Shown here piece by piece: positions 1 to 8,251 of a stretch of DNA of 45,432 nucleotides; the first letter of the stretch is position 1; every line of letters begins with the position of its first letter. The notes under the pieces were generated by a model, which was given only the letters and a program-made list of their open reading frames with translations, made no database searches and was not told where the DNA came from. This DNA is from Rhizaria sp. SCN 62-66 (taxonomy: Eukaryota; Rhizaria, unplaced): NCBI GenBank assembly GCA_001724265.1, contig MEDY01000247.1, positions 1 through 45,432 of the forward strand, read 5' to 3'. Position numbers and translations under genes: made by a program.

Positions 1-466
1 TGTATTTTGTTGCCAACTTGACTTGAACGAAATCCCTCTGGGCTCCCTCCCCACGGCCCAGAGGCCGGTCCGCGCCATCCTACGACGGACCGATGGTAAC
101 TTTGTATTATTCTTGTTGAAATTTAAAGTTCATTCTAAAATTGAAGTGCATTATCGCAATGCGCACTCGCTTGCCTTCAGATCCCGTCGCCAGCGCGACA
201 GGGGCAGAGGTCCTGAGAGACAATCGCAGGAACCTGCCGCCCGGGCCGGAGCGCACGCATGCGCGCACCGGCTGTCAGAGAGACACTTGAAGCAGACATT
301 CTTGCTGCCCTCATTATCATCATCAATCAAGTACTACCAACATCTTCATCTTCCTCCTCCTCACAGTGACTATCATATCGAAAAGACAAAAACAAACTTG
401 CATCAGTCACAAGTCAGCCGATCTATGTAGCGCATCACGTCCTTACTCAGTACGCAAGGCCCCTGC
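1..466. other. Downstream flank of the kinesin-5 gene
   Basis: This stretch lies beyond the kinesin-5 stop codon and should hold its 3' untranslated region. I see no convincing coding sequence; the open frame from 23 to 430 has no recognisable domain. The first 100 bases contain two adjacent perfect GC-rich inverted repeats (35-43 with 56-64, and 67-72 with 86-91), listed separately. The remainder is AT-rich with a short TCATCATC-like run near 315-360. Confidence 0.5.
35..91. repeat. Two tandem perfect hairpins
   Basis: Bases 35-43 (CCTCTGGGC) pair perfectly with 56-64 (GCCCAGAGG) across a 12-base loop. Three bases further on, 67-72 (GGTCCG) pair with 86-91 (CGGACC) across a 13-base loop. 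Both are GC-rich inside an AT-rich flank. They could be part of a structured RNA, a transcript 3' structure or the end of a small repeat. They do not fit a tRNA cloverleaf or a box H/ACA layout that I can recognise. Confidence 0.5.
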
Positions 467-3400
467 TTAAATCCTGCTGCCGCCGGACACCACAGCAGTG
501 GTGGTGCGGCGGGTGGCGCGGGGAGCGGCGCCGTCGTCGTTGCCCGCGTTAGCGGCAGCGGCGGCGGCAGCGCCCAGCACGCGGCGCGGGGCGGTAGCGC
601 CAGCAGCACCGGCCGTGCCGGCAGCGGTGGGCGCGCGCGCGGTGCCCGTGGCGAGGCTGGCGCCCGTGCGGCGGGGCACAGCGGCGGAGGCGGCACCCGC
701 GGCGGCGGAGCGCATCGCGGGCTTCTCGAGCGCGGGCGTGGGCGTGGCGCGGCCCGAGGCGGTGCCGGGCGCGCCGAAGGCCGCGGCAAACTTGTCGCGC
801 GCAGACGCGGGCGCGGGCGGCACGTTCTCGGAGCTGGCCGTGTCGAGCGAGAGTTGGCGCAGCAGCGTGGCCGTCGCCGCGGGCGAGGGCGAGGGCGCGG
901 CGACAGAGACCGCGTCCGAGTCCACGGCCAGCGCGGCCACGGCAACAGGCGCAGCAACAGCGACGGGCGCAGCAGCAATGGGCGCGGCAGCGACAGGCAC
1001 GGCGGCAGCCACGGGCGTGGGCGCAGCGACGGGTGTTGCAACAACCGCAGCTGCAGCGGGCTCGGGCAGCGAAGGCAGCTGCTCGGCGTCCTCAGCGGCG
1101 GCAGCAGCGGCCTCGGCGCTGGCAACAGCCATCGCAGCGGCGGCAGCGAGGCCGGCGGCAGTGGCGGCCTCAGCAGCAGCCTCGGCGGCACGGCCCTCGC
1201 TCTCCTGCTCGACCTGCGAGGCGGCAACGGCAGCGGGCGCGGCGGCGGCGAGGGCCTCGGCGTCAACGCCCTCGGGCAGCGCGCGCTCCTGGCCACGCAC
1301 GGCGGCGAGCGCGACGGCCGAGGCGGGGTAGGCCACGCCCGCGACCGTGAGCGCGCTGAGGAACTCGCTCGCTACGGTCGCGCCGGCGTCCTCTGAGTTG
1401 ACGCGCGCCGCGGGGCCGCGCGCGGGCGGCGTCATGAAGAGACCGGCCGCGGGGTGGCCCGCCGAGGCGTCGGCGCCGGCTGCGGCCACGTGCGCGTTGT
1501 GCGCGGCCCGGTACTCGGAGATGATGTCAAGGTGCGGGCGCGTGCGCGTGGCCAGCGCGGGAAACACCCACTCGCGCTTGAGCGGCGTGGTGCCCGTGGG
1601 CACGTCCTGCTGCGTGTCGGAGGTGGCCAGCGCGGTCGCCAGCTCGGCCAGGGCGCCCACGCCTGCGTCCGTCGCGGTATGCGCGCTGGCGGCGGCGGCG
1701 GACATGCCGGCGAGGTCGGCGCGCCAGCTCTCGGCGCCCGTCGCGGCAGCGGTGCGCGCGGCGGTCCAGCGCGCGCCCATCTCGGTCTGCTGCGAGAGCA
1801 GCGCGGCGGCCGCGTCGTCGACGGCTGAGTGGACCTGCTCGGCGTGCGCCGCGCCTGCGCGCTGGGCCGTTTCAACAGCTGCGACCAGCGCGGGCACAGC
1901 CACGCTCGTGATGGCCTTGCTGGCCACCGCGGTGCGCGACGCGACGTCCGTGACGAGCGCGTCGGCCTGATCGTGGTGCGTCGCGCGCATCGCCTCCAGC
2001 GCCGCCGCGGTGTCGCCCGCGCGCGCCGTCAGCGCCGCAGACGCCTCGCCCAGCTTCGCGCACAGCGCAGCGCTCTTGGTCGCGTACTTGCTGCCGAAGG
2101 TCGACAAGGCCTCGCCGCGCGCGGCCGAGTGCGCCTTGACAGCAAGCGCAGCAGCAGCAAGGCGCTCCTGAACGCCAGCAGCGGCGCCCGCAAGCGCCTC
2201 GGCGGCCGCAGCGACAGCGGCAGTGTGCGCCGCGGTCGCGCTCGCGACGGAGCCGTCCAGCGCGGCCATAGCCTTGGTCTGCGCGGTGTGAGCAGCAGCA
2301 ACAGCGGAACGCGCGGCAGCGGACTGCGCGCAGTGCTCGGCGTTGAAGGTGTCGCGCGCGGCGGTGCGGGCCGCAGCACGGGCCTGCTCAGCGTCAGCGG
2401 CGGCGGACAGCGCGACGTCGGTGGCCGACAGCTGCGCGGCAACGTCAGCGCGCGCAGCGTCGGTGGCGGCGGTGTTGCGGTCGCATGCGGCCTGCGCGGC
2501 GGCATGCGCGGTCTGCTGCGCAGCAATGTGAGCGGCAAAGGCGGCGGCTTCGGCTGTGGCGTGAGACTGCTGCTGCTGCGCAAAGGCGGCGTGCGCGCGT
2601 GCAGCGGCAGCCTCCTCCTCGCGGCGCGCGGCGGCGTCAGCGTCGAGCGCCTCAGCGACGGCGGCCATAGCGCTGTCAATGCGCGCAGCCTGCGTGGCCT
2701 TGAACTCGCCCACGAGCGCGGTCACGGCGGACAGCAGGCCCGCGGTCTCAGCACTCAGCTTGGCCTGCATGTCGGCGCGCAGCGAGCGCACCAGCTCGGC
2801 GGCTGAGCTGTGGCGCTCGTCGCGCGCCTGCGTGTCGGCGCCGTCGCGGTCCGCGCGCGCGGCCATGCCGGCCTCGAGCGCGGCGCCAAACTGCGCGCCA
2901 GCGGCGGCGCGCGCGGTCAGCTGCGTCGTGGTCTCGGCGTGCTGCTCCACGCCCAGCGCGCGCTGCGCGTCGTGCGCGGCGGCCAGCCCGGCAAAGTGGG
3001 TGCTCGCGGCGCCGTCGAGCGTCGAGACGCGCTCGCGCAGGGCCGCGGTCTCGGCGGCGGCGGCAGCGGCGTGCTTGGTGGCAGCGGCCGTCTCAGCCGC
3101 GGCGTGCGAGGCGGTGTGCGCAGAGAGTGCGGCGCCCGCGGCGTCGGCGGCCTCCTTGCTCTCGTCAAGCGCAGACTGATGCAACGCGAGCGCGGCACGC
3201 GACGCAGATCCGAACTGCGTGAGCTCGCCAGTCAGCGCGGTCGCAGCAGCGGCGTGTGCGGCGGCGGCGGCGGCAGTGGCGGACGCGGTGGCCTCGGAAG
3301 CGGCGACGGACTCGGTAGAGAAAGTGTTGACAGCGGCAACCTCCTCGGACACGAACTCGTCCGTCTTGGCCTTGACGAAGGCGAGTGAGCGCGTGACCTC

Positions 3401-5536
3401 GTCGCTACTCTTGACGGCAGTCGCGGCGGATGCGGTCACGGCAGCGGCGTGCTCGGAGCTCTTGTCGACGCCCGTGGTCATGGCCTCGACGCCCTCAGCG
3501 GCCGCGAAGGCCAGCGCGGCGCCAGCGGCGACGGCAGCGTCGTAGCCGGCGGCAGCGTCGGCGCGATAAGCGCCCAGCGCAGCGGCCTGCGCCTCGACAA
3601 AGGCAGAGGTCTTGGCACGCACGTTGGCCTCGAGCCCGGCCTGCATGGAGCCGGTGTGCGCGGCGAGCAGCGAGCCCGCGGCGTCGGCGCGGTCGGCCTC
3701 GGCCTGCGCGAAGGCGGCCAGCGTGTCGGCCAGCACGCCGCGCGCGGCCTGGCCCGCCAGGAAGGCGGCCTTGTCGTCGGCGCGGCGCAGCGCGGCGGCC
3801 TCGGCGTGCGCGGCGTGGAAGCGCTCGATTGCGGACAGGTTGTGCTGCTCGACGGCGGCCTTGCGCGCGACCTTGGCGTGCAGCGCATCCTTGTCGCGCA
3901 CGGCGTCGGACAGCGATGACAGCAGGCGGCCGGCCTCGGCCGTAAGCCGGTGCTCGGTCTTGTGCTGCTGGCGCACAACGTGGTCCGTCTCGCCGAGGCG
4001 GTGCGCGGTGCGGAAGAGCGACTGCTCGGTGGTCAGCAGCGTGCCCTTGGTCTCGTCGAGCAGGCCCTGAGTCTCGACGCACTGCGCCGTCATCGCCGCC
4101 AGCTCCTCCTGCGAGGCCTGGAACAGCACGCGGACCTCCTCCCACTCCTTGACCTTGGCTTCGAGCGTGAACTGCGCCTCCTCGAGCATGCGGCACTTGG
4201 ACTGGTAGCCCTCGGTGAGCTCAAGGTACTGCTCGGGCGGCAGGAACGTGCCGGACTTGCAGCGCAGCGCCTCGTTCTCGGCGCGCAGGCGGCGGATCTG
4301 GCCCACAAGGTCGGACATGTAGCCAACCTTGGAGAGCTTCTCGTTGACCTGGGGCTTGTTCTTGATGTTCTTGGCGCGGTGCGCGTACTCGAGCGTCGAC
4401 TGCGACTCGTCAACGCAAATGCCGGAGGGCGAGACCGTAGCAATCATCACCGTCTTAGCGCGGCCACCGAGGGACTCCTGCAGCAGGCGCGTAAGCTTCG
4501 AGTCGCGGTAGGGCACGTAGGGCGTCTTCTCCACCAGCGCGGTGATGACGCGGCCGAGCGTGAGCAGCGACTTGTTGATGTTGCCGGCCTCCTTGGCGCG
4601 GTCGTTCTGCGCGCCGGAGCGGCCAATGCATTCGGAGCCAGCCAGGTCAACGAGGTGCAGTTTGCCCGTCTTGATGATGTCGTCGGCGTCGGAGCCGACC
4701 TCGCGCGTGTGCACCGTGATGGTGAAGACGTAGTGCGAGCGCGACGAGTGCTTGTTCAGGTTCGTCTCGGCGACGCGGCGACGCTGCTGCGAGCGCTTGA
4801 GCATGTCGAAAACGTGGTCTGCGGAGGACGCGATAACCTCTTCCAGGCCAGAGACCATCATGCCCGAGCGGCCCGTGGTGTCCTCGAAGATGCGCAGGGG
4901 CTTGTCGTTGGACTCGGAAAGCAGGTCGGACAGCTCTTCGTTGTACAGCTCAAGGAAAGAAACCTTGACCGAGTACTCAAGCGAGGACTTAAGGCGCTCA
5001 AAGATGGTGTGCACAGTGCGCGGGATGATACCGGCCGAGGGCTCCGAGGGCGAGGACGTGATGGTGCCCTCCATGGTGTGCGTCTTGCCCGTGCCCGTCT
5101 GGCCGTAGGCGAACACAGTGCAGTTGAAGCCGTTCAGAACCTCGTTCACCAGCGGCTCAATCGCAGAGCGGTAGACGTCCTCCTGTGTCGCGTGCGAGTT
5201 AAACACGTTGTCATACGTGTACGTGCGGTCCTGCACCATGGCGGCAGTCTTCTTGGCCTGACGCACGCGCACCTCGTCGCCACCCGACGCGGAGATAACG
5301 ACAGGGAACTGCGGGTTGTCCTTCTCCAGCGAGGACAGCGGGCGGATACGAACCATGACCTTAACGTTGTCATCCTCGCGTCCGGGCTTCTCAGAACCCG
5401 TGTTGGCAGCAGAAGCAGTGTTAGCAGCGGGAGCAGTCGCAGAGGCTTCGGCGCGAGCAGACAGCGCGGAAGCGCCAAAAACAGACGGACGATGCCGGCT
5501 GGTGGACGGGCTTTGCTCTACAGGAAGCGAAGCCAT
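467..5536 (-). CDS. Kinesin-5 (BimC/Eg5/KIF11 family) mitotic motor
   Basis: Plus-end-directed tetrameric motor of the kinesin-5 family, which slides antiparallel microtubules to build the bipolar spindle. It is one uninterrupted frame of 1689 codons ending in TAA. The motor domain spans about residues 57-394: P-loop GQTGTGKT at 145-152, switch I NKHSSRSH at 261-268, switch II DLAGSE at 297-302. The neck linker NKPQVNEK (393-400) is of kinesin-5 type. Loop L5 is shorter than in human Eg5. A clear BimC box begins TGTTPLKREWVFP, with the Cdk1-type Thr-Pro at about residue 1317 (window bases 1583-1603). Family members are usually near 1000-1100 residues. Here the stalk is long and dominated by Ala, Thr and His, and about 350 Ala-rich residues follow the BimC box. 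It is divergent to CFAP299, 536 bases away. The family assignment is certain; the fold of the stalk is not. Confidence 0.97.
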   Translation of the reverse strand: MASLPVEQSPSTSRHRPSVFGASALSARAEASATAPAANTASAANTGSEKPGREDDNVKVMVRIRPLSSLEKDNPQFPVVISASGGDEVRVRQAKKTAAMVQDRTYTYDNVFNSHATQEDVYRSAIEPLVNEVLNGFNCTVFAYGQTGTGKTHTMEGTITSSPSEPSAGIIPRTVHTIFERLKSSLEYSVKVSFLELYNEELSDLLSESNDKPLRIFEDTTGRSGMMVSGLEEVIASSADHVFDMLKRSQQRRRVAETNLNKHSSRSHYVFTITVHTREVGSDADDIIKTGKLHLVDLAGSECIGRSGAQNDRAKEAGNINKSLLTLGRVITALVEKTPYVPYRDSKLTRLLQESLGGRAKTVMIATVSPSGICVDESQSTLEYAHRAKNIKNKPQVNEKLSKVGYMSDLVGQIRRLRAENEALRCKSGTFLPPEQYLELTEGYQSKCRMLEEAQFTLEAKVKEWEEVRVLFQASQEELAAMTAQCVETQGLLDETKGTLLTTEQSLFRTAHRLGETDHVVRQQHKTEHRLTAEAGRLLSSLSDAVRDKDALHAKVARKAAVEQHNLSAIERFHAAHAEAAALRRADDKAAFLAGQAARGVLADTLAAFAQAEADRADAAGSLLAAHTGSMQAGLEANVRAKTSAFVEAQAAALGAYRADAAAGYDAAVAAGAALAFAAAEGVEAMTTGVDKSSEHAAAVTASAATAVKSSDEVTRSLAFVKAKTDEFVSEEVAAVNTFSTESVAASEATASATAAAAAAHAAAATALTGELTQFGSASRAALALHQSALDESKEAADAAGAALSAHTASHAAAETAAATKHAAAAAAETAALRERVSTLDGAASTHFAGLAAAHDAQRALGVEQHAETTTQLTARAAAGAQFGAALEAGMAARADRDGADTQARDERHSSAAELVRSLRADMQAKLSAETAGLLSAVTALVGEFKATQAARIDSAMAAVAEALDADAAARREEEAAAARAHAAFAQQQQSHATAEAAAFAAHIAAQQTAHAAAQAACDRNTAATDAARADVAAQLSATDVALSAAADAEQARAAARTAARDTFNAEHCAQSAAARSAVAAAHTAQTKAMAALDGSVASATAAHTAAVAAAAEALAGAAAGVQERLAAAALAVKAHSAARGEALSTFGSKYATKSAALCAKLGEASAALTARAGDTAAALEAMRATHHDQADALVTDVASRTAVASKAITSVAVPALVAAVETAQRAGAAHAEQVHSAVDDAAAALLSQQTEMGARWTAARTAAATGAESWRADLAGMSAAAASAHTATDAGVGALAELATALATSDTQQDVPTGTTPLKREWVFPALATRTRPHLDIISEYRAAHNAHVAAAGADASAGHPAAGLFMTPPARGPAARVNSEDAGATVASEFLSALTVAGVAYPASAVALAAVRGQERALPEGVDAEALAAAAPAAVAASQVEQESEGRAAEAAAEAATAAGLAAAAAMAVASAEAAAAAAEDAEQLPSLPEPAAAAVVATPVAAPTPVAAAVPVAAAPIAAAPVAVAAPVAVAALAVDSDAVSVAAPSPSPAATATLLRQLSLDTASSENVPPAPASARDKFAAAFGAPGTASGRATPTPALEKPAMRSAAAGAASAAVPRRTGASLATGTARAPTAAGTAGAAGATAPRRVLGAAAAAAANAGNDDGAAPRATRRTTTAVVSGGSRI

Positions 5537-6072
5537 GTCCTACTGGAGTAGAAGAGTATTACAAGAGTTGAATTGTGAACGGTATTATATGCGTAGACGC
5601 GAGAAAAACGGAAGTGGTGGAAGCGTGAGTGACAGTTGAAGAACACGCGATCTGTAAAGTGCTTAAATAACTTGCAAAAAACCATTTAGTGACAGTACTA
5701 TCAAAATATCAAAAATAACATTAATCTTATATTTCATACAAACAATAACATGTCTATCCATTGTGAGATCAAAGCAAACAATCACCTGCAAAGTTGCCGC
5801 TACCTGTTCGGGTCGTCCGCATCTCAACGGCTCTATTCCTAACGGACGGTTTGTGACCAATGGTGACCGTGAGCCTGGACTGCAGCCTCGATCGACTTGG
5901 ACAAGGATTGAGAAACGGTCCTCAAAGTATGTGCTTTGGATCATGAAAGCTTGTTTCATTTGGGTTGCGAGATTATGATCTGAGTATATGTGAATTCTGT
6001 TCAATTATTCCGCCTTTTATAGCCTATGTCCCCTTGAATTCCTCCCTTTAATCCACCCCCCCTTCTCACAGA
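5537..6072. promoter_or_regulatory. Divergent promoter region, kinesin-5 / CFAP299
   Basis: These 536 bases separate two head-to-head start codons and must hold both promoters and 5' untranslated regions. The middle part (about 5795-5900) is richer in GC than its edges and contains three blocks shared with the MAD2/TPMT divergent region. The open frames seen here (5663-6004 minus, 5763-5978 plus) have no recognisable protein similarity. No clear TATA box was seen. Confidence 0.6.
5804..5858 (+). promoter_or_regulatory. Three-block element shared with MAD2/TPMT promoter
   Basis: CTGTTCGGG (5804-5812), CATCTCAACGG (5820-5830) and GTTTGTGACC (5849-5858) recur in the same order and strand at 15347-15402 as CTGTTTCGGG, CATCTCAACGG and GTTTGTGACC. 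The spacers differ in length and sequence. Both copies lie upstream of a mitotic gene on the minus strand (kinesin-5 here, MAD2 there). A regulatory role is inference. Confidence 0.35.
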
Positions 6073-7077
6073 ATGGACGCTGGCGCGGCCCGCTCACAAG
6101 GCGTGGTCGCTCGCTTCGCGACCTATGAAGAGTACTTGGACTCTCAAACCACGAACGAGGACCTCGAATACTTGCAGGATGAGACCCTTGCGCGCCGTCT
6201 TGTCGAGCTTGGCTATCGTGGCTCCGGCGAGACACTCAAGAGGTTCGTCCAGACTCCAGTCCTCTTTGATTTAATGATCAATAATCGCTGCTTTATTCTG
6301 ACCTCACATCCGCTATGTATCTGTATCGCTTTATTCTTCTTCTTTTTTTCTTCCTTTTCGACCTCTCACAATCTTTAGGGAAGAGTTTGACGCGCGTAAG
6401 AAGGAGATTGAGGCGAACCGTTTCCGCCCTGTCCAGAAGCCTCCTCAGATCATCTGCAGCGCAGGGCTTGACCTCAGCGAGAAGTACGTCATAATAATGC
6501 TTCCTAACGTACAATATATTCATGACTCTATTGTATGCATCATTTACTTCCTGCCATGCATCTATAACTCCTCTCAACCAGCGACTTTAATACGCTCCTT
6601 CACTTGCTCACATTGACTCGTTTGTACCACCACTTTTCCTTCGTCCCTAGGCCGTTCCTTCGTGCCCTCGCCGAGCGTGAGCAGTTTGTGCGCGCGGGCA
6701 AGCTGACGACGATCATCTTTCTGCGCGACTACAACTCTAAGGGCCAGGAGGTGTCGGGCTACATCGACTATGGACACCGCCTGCAGACCGAGGACTTCCG
6801 TCCCTATTTCGCTGGCAAGAAAAAGCTGCTGCCGCGACCGACTGATCTGAGCTACTACAACTGGGAGACGAGCACGTCAACGTCAAGCTCCTCGCCCAAC
6901 TTCCAAGTCCTGGCTGACGAGGAGCACGGCATTCTGTTTAAGAACCGCCGCGACCGGAAGGTCATCAACGTCGACCCGCGCTCTGAGACGGGCGACAACT
7001 CGGAACGCGTCATGATCGAGACGGAGGAGTTCGAGCAGGTCGTGCTCTATGACCACGTCACGCGCCGCAAGAGCTGA
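6073..7077 (+). CDS. CFAP299: Cilia- and flagella-associated protein 299
   Basis: Homologue of human CFAP299 (C4orf22), a conserved protein of ciliated eukaryotes whose exact role is poorly known. The exons are 6073-6242, 6379-6483 and 6651-7077. Joined, they give 233 residues, the same length I recall for the human protein. Conserved blocks include YEEYLDSQ, LEYLQDETLARRLVELGYRG, SGYIDYGHRL, RPYFAGKKKLLPRPTDLSYYNW and EQVVLYDHVTRRKS. Both introns split codons and are confirmed by uninterrupted homology across the joins (KREEFDARK; LSEKPFLRALAERE). Donors are GTTCGT and GTACGT. The start is the first ATG of the conserved frame. It stops with TGA. Its presence implies that the organism builds a cilium or flagellum. 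Confidence 0.95.
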
Positions 7078-7098
7078 AGGAAGAGACAGAACAAGATT

Positions 7099-7128
7099 CG
7101 ATCCGTTATGAATCGATCCGTTATGAAT
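7099..7128. repeat. Perfect 15-base tandem duplication
   Basis: The unit CGATCCGTTATGAAT occurs twice back to back (7099-7113, 7114-7128), just downstream of the CFAP299 stop codon. It looks like a replication-slippage duplication. Confidence 0.9.
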
Positions 7129-7200
7129 CGTGCCACCGTGGGGCCAGTCAAAACTGTTAATGATACATAGCCATTTTTTTGTCGCGTTTTGAAAAGATAT

Positions 7201-7240
7201 CTCGTTAACCAGATGAATGTCTCGTTAACCAGATGAATGT
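7201..7240. repeat. Perfect 20-base tandem duplication
   Basis: The unit beginning CTCGTTAACCAGATGAATGT occurs twice without a mismatch (7201-7220, 7221-7240). The lack of divergence suggests a recent event or selection. Confidence 0.9.
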
Positions 7241-7440
7241 ATCATCCATGATGAATTGATTCCTGCATTCTGACACTGAACAAACCGACAATCCATTGAT
7301 TCTAATGATTCCGACAATCTGTTTAGGGATGGATTGATTCACTCGCACACATGAAATGTTAATATGTTTCGGATTGTCTTAGAACGCAACATAACCGATG
7401 CAACATAGCCAATTCTTACAAAAGCAAACACATAAAACAT

Positions 7441-7464
7441 GTTTTGAGAGCTGTTTTGAGAGCT
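7441..7464. repeat. Perfect 12-base tandem duplication
   Basis: The unit GTTTTGAGAGCT occurs twice in tandem (7441-7452, 7453-7464). It is the third micro-duplication within 400 bases. Confidence 0.85.
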
Positions 7465-8251
7465 GTAAGCAAAAAATAGCATTTGTCACTCAAAAGTGGG
7501 ATTGTAAGACACATGAAGACGTAACATTTTTTTATTTCAAGTCATAATGAACATCAAGTGCAAACAAAACAAAGAAATCAATATATTTTGTTTTTATAAT
7601 TTGTAAAAATAAAATTAACATTTTTTCATCACTTTTTAGATAATAAAACAGTGTAAATCATTTAAATAAAAATAAAAATAACATATATATTTTTAATTAA
7701 TAAAGTAGTTTAATTTATTATTTAAAAACTTATACATGCAGACATACTGTTAATTTGTGTCAAGATAATTCCCAGATTTTGTCAACAATCATTCAACTAA
7801 GCATTCATAATAAGACGCAATAAAAATAACTATATGAATAAAAGATTTTTGTGCATTTATTTTGCTCAAAAATAATTGTAATAGTAGATTGTATACATTT
7901 ACGTACAAAACAATATTTATTTATTTAGCTCAATTTTATTTGATATATTATTGCTTAAAATTTATTAACCAATATTTTGACCCTTGTTTTCTTGGTAAAA
8001 ATATTACAGACTCAGACATTGTTAGACGAAGACGGCAACGTGCTCTCCACAATCACTAGCGCAAGACAAACTCCGTTGAACAGTTTATCAACCATTTATT
8101 GCGATTTACCAGGCTATCTATGCATGCATTGTTTAATTATATGCATGATTTCACATCTTATTCAGCTGTATTTGGCTCGCATAAGCAGGCGTCCCACAGA
8201 CAGTCCGCGTGGTTGAGCTTCCACTTTTGCTTGCCGGACACCTTGTACAAC

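Larger units (their letters stand above)
7078..8251. other. AT-rich intergenic region with micro-duplications
   Basis: There is no convincing gene here. Between 7081 and 7470 lie three short perfect tandem duplications, listed separately. From about 7510 to 8100 the sequence is extremely AT-rich, with many A and T runs. The open frame of the downstream phosphatase gene extends upstream to 8099, but that part is AT-rich and unlike the rest of the protein, so I treat it as 5' untranslated. Confidence 0.6.

Noticed and set aside
3950-5551. Long plus-strand open frame (533 codons) opposite the kinesin motor domain
   Set aside because: It is the antisense shadow of a GC-rich, strongly conserved gene. 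Its product has no domain and the minus-strand frame is clearly the real one. The same applies to many long Arg-, Pro- or Ala-rich frames across all the GC-rich genes.
8099-8251. Upstream 51-codon extension of the EF-hand phosphatase
   Set aside because: Open in frame but AT-rich, with unrelated composition; the ATG at 8252 marks the change to coding-like sequence.
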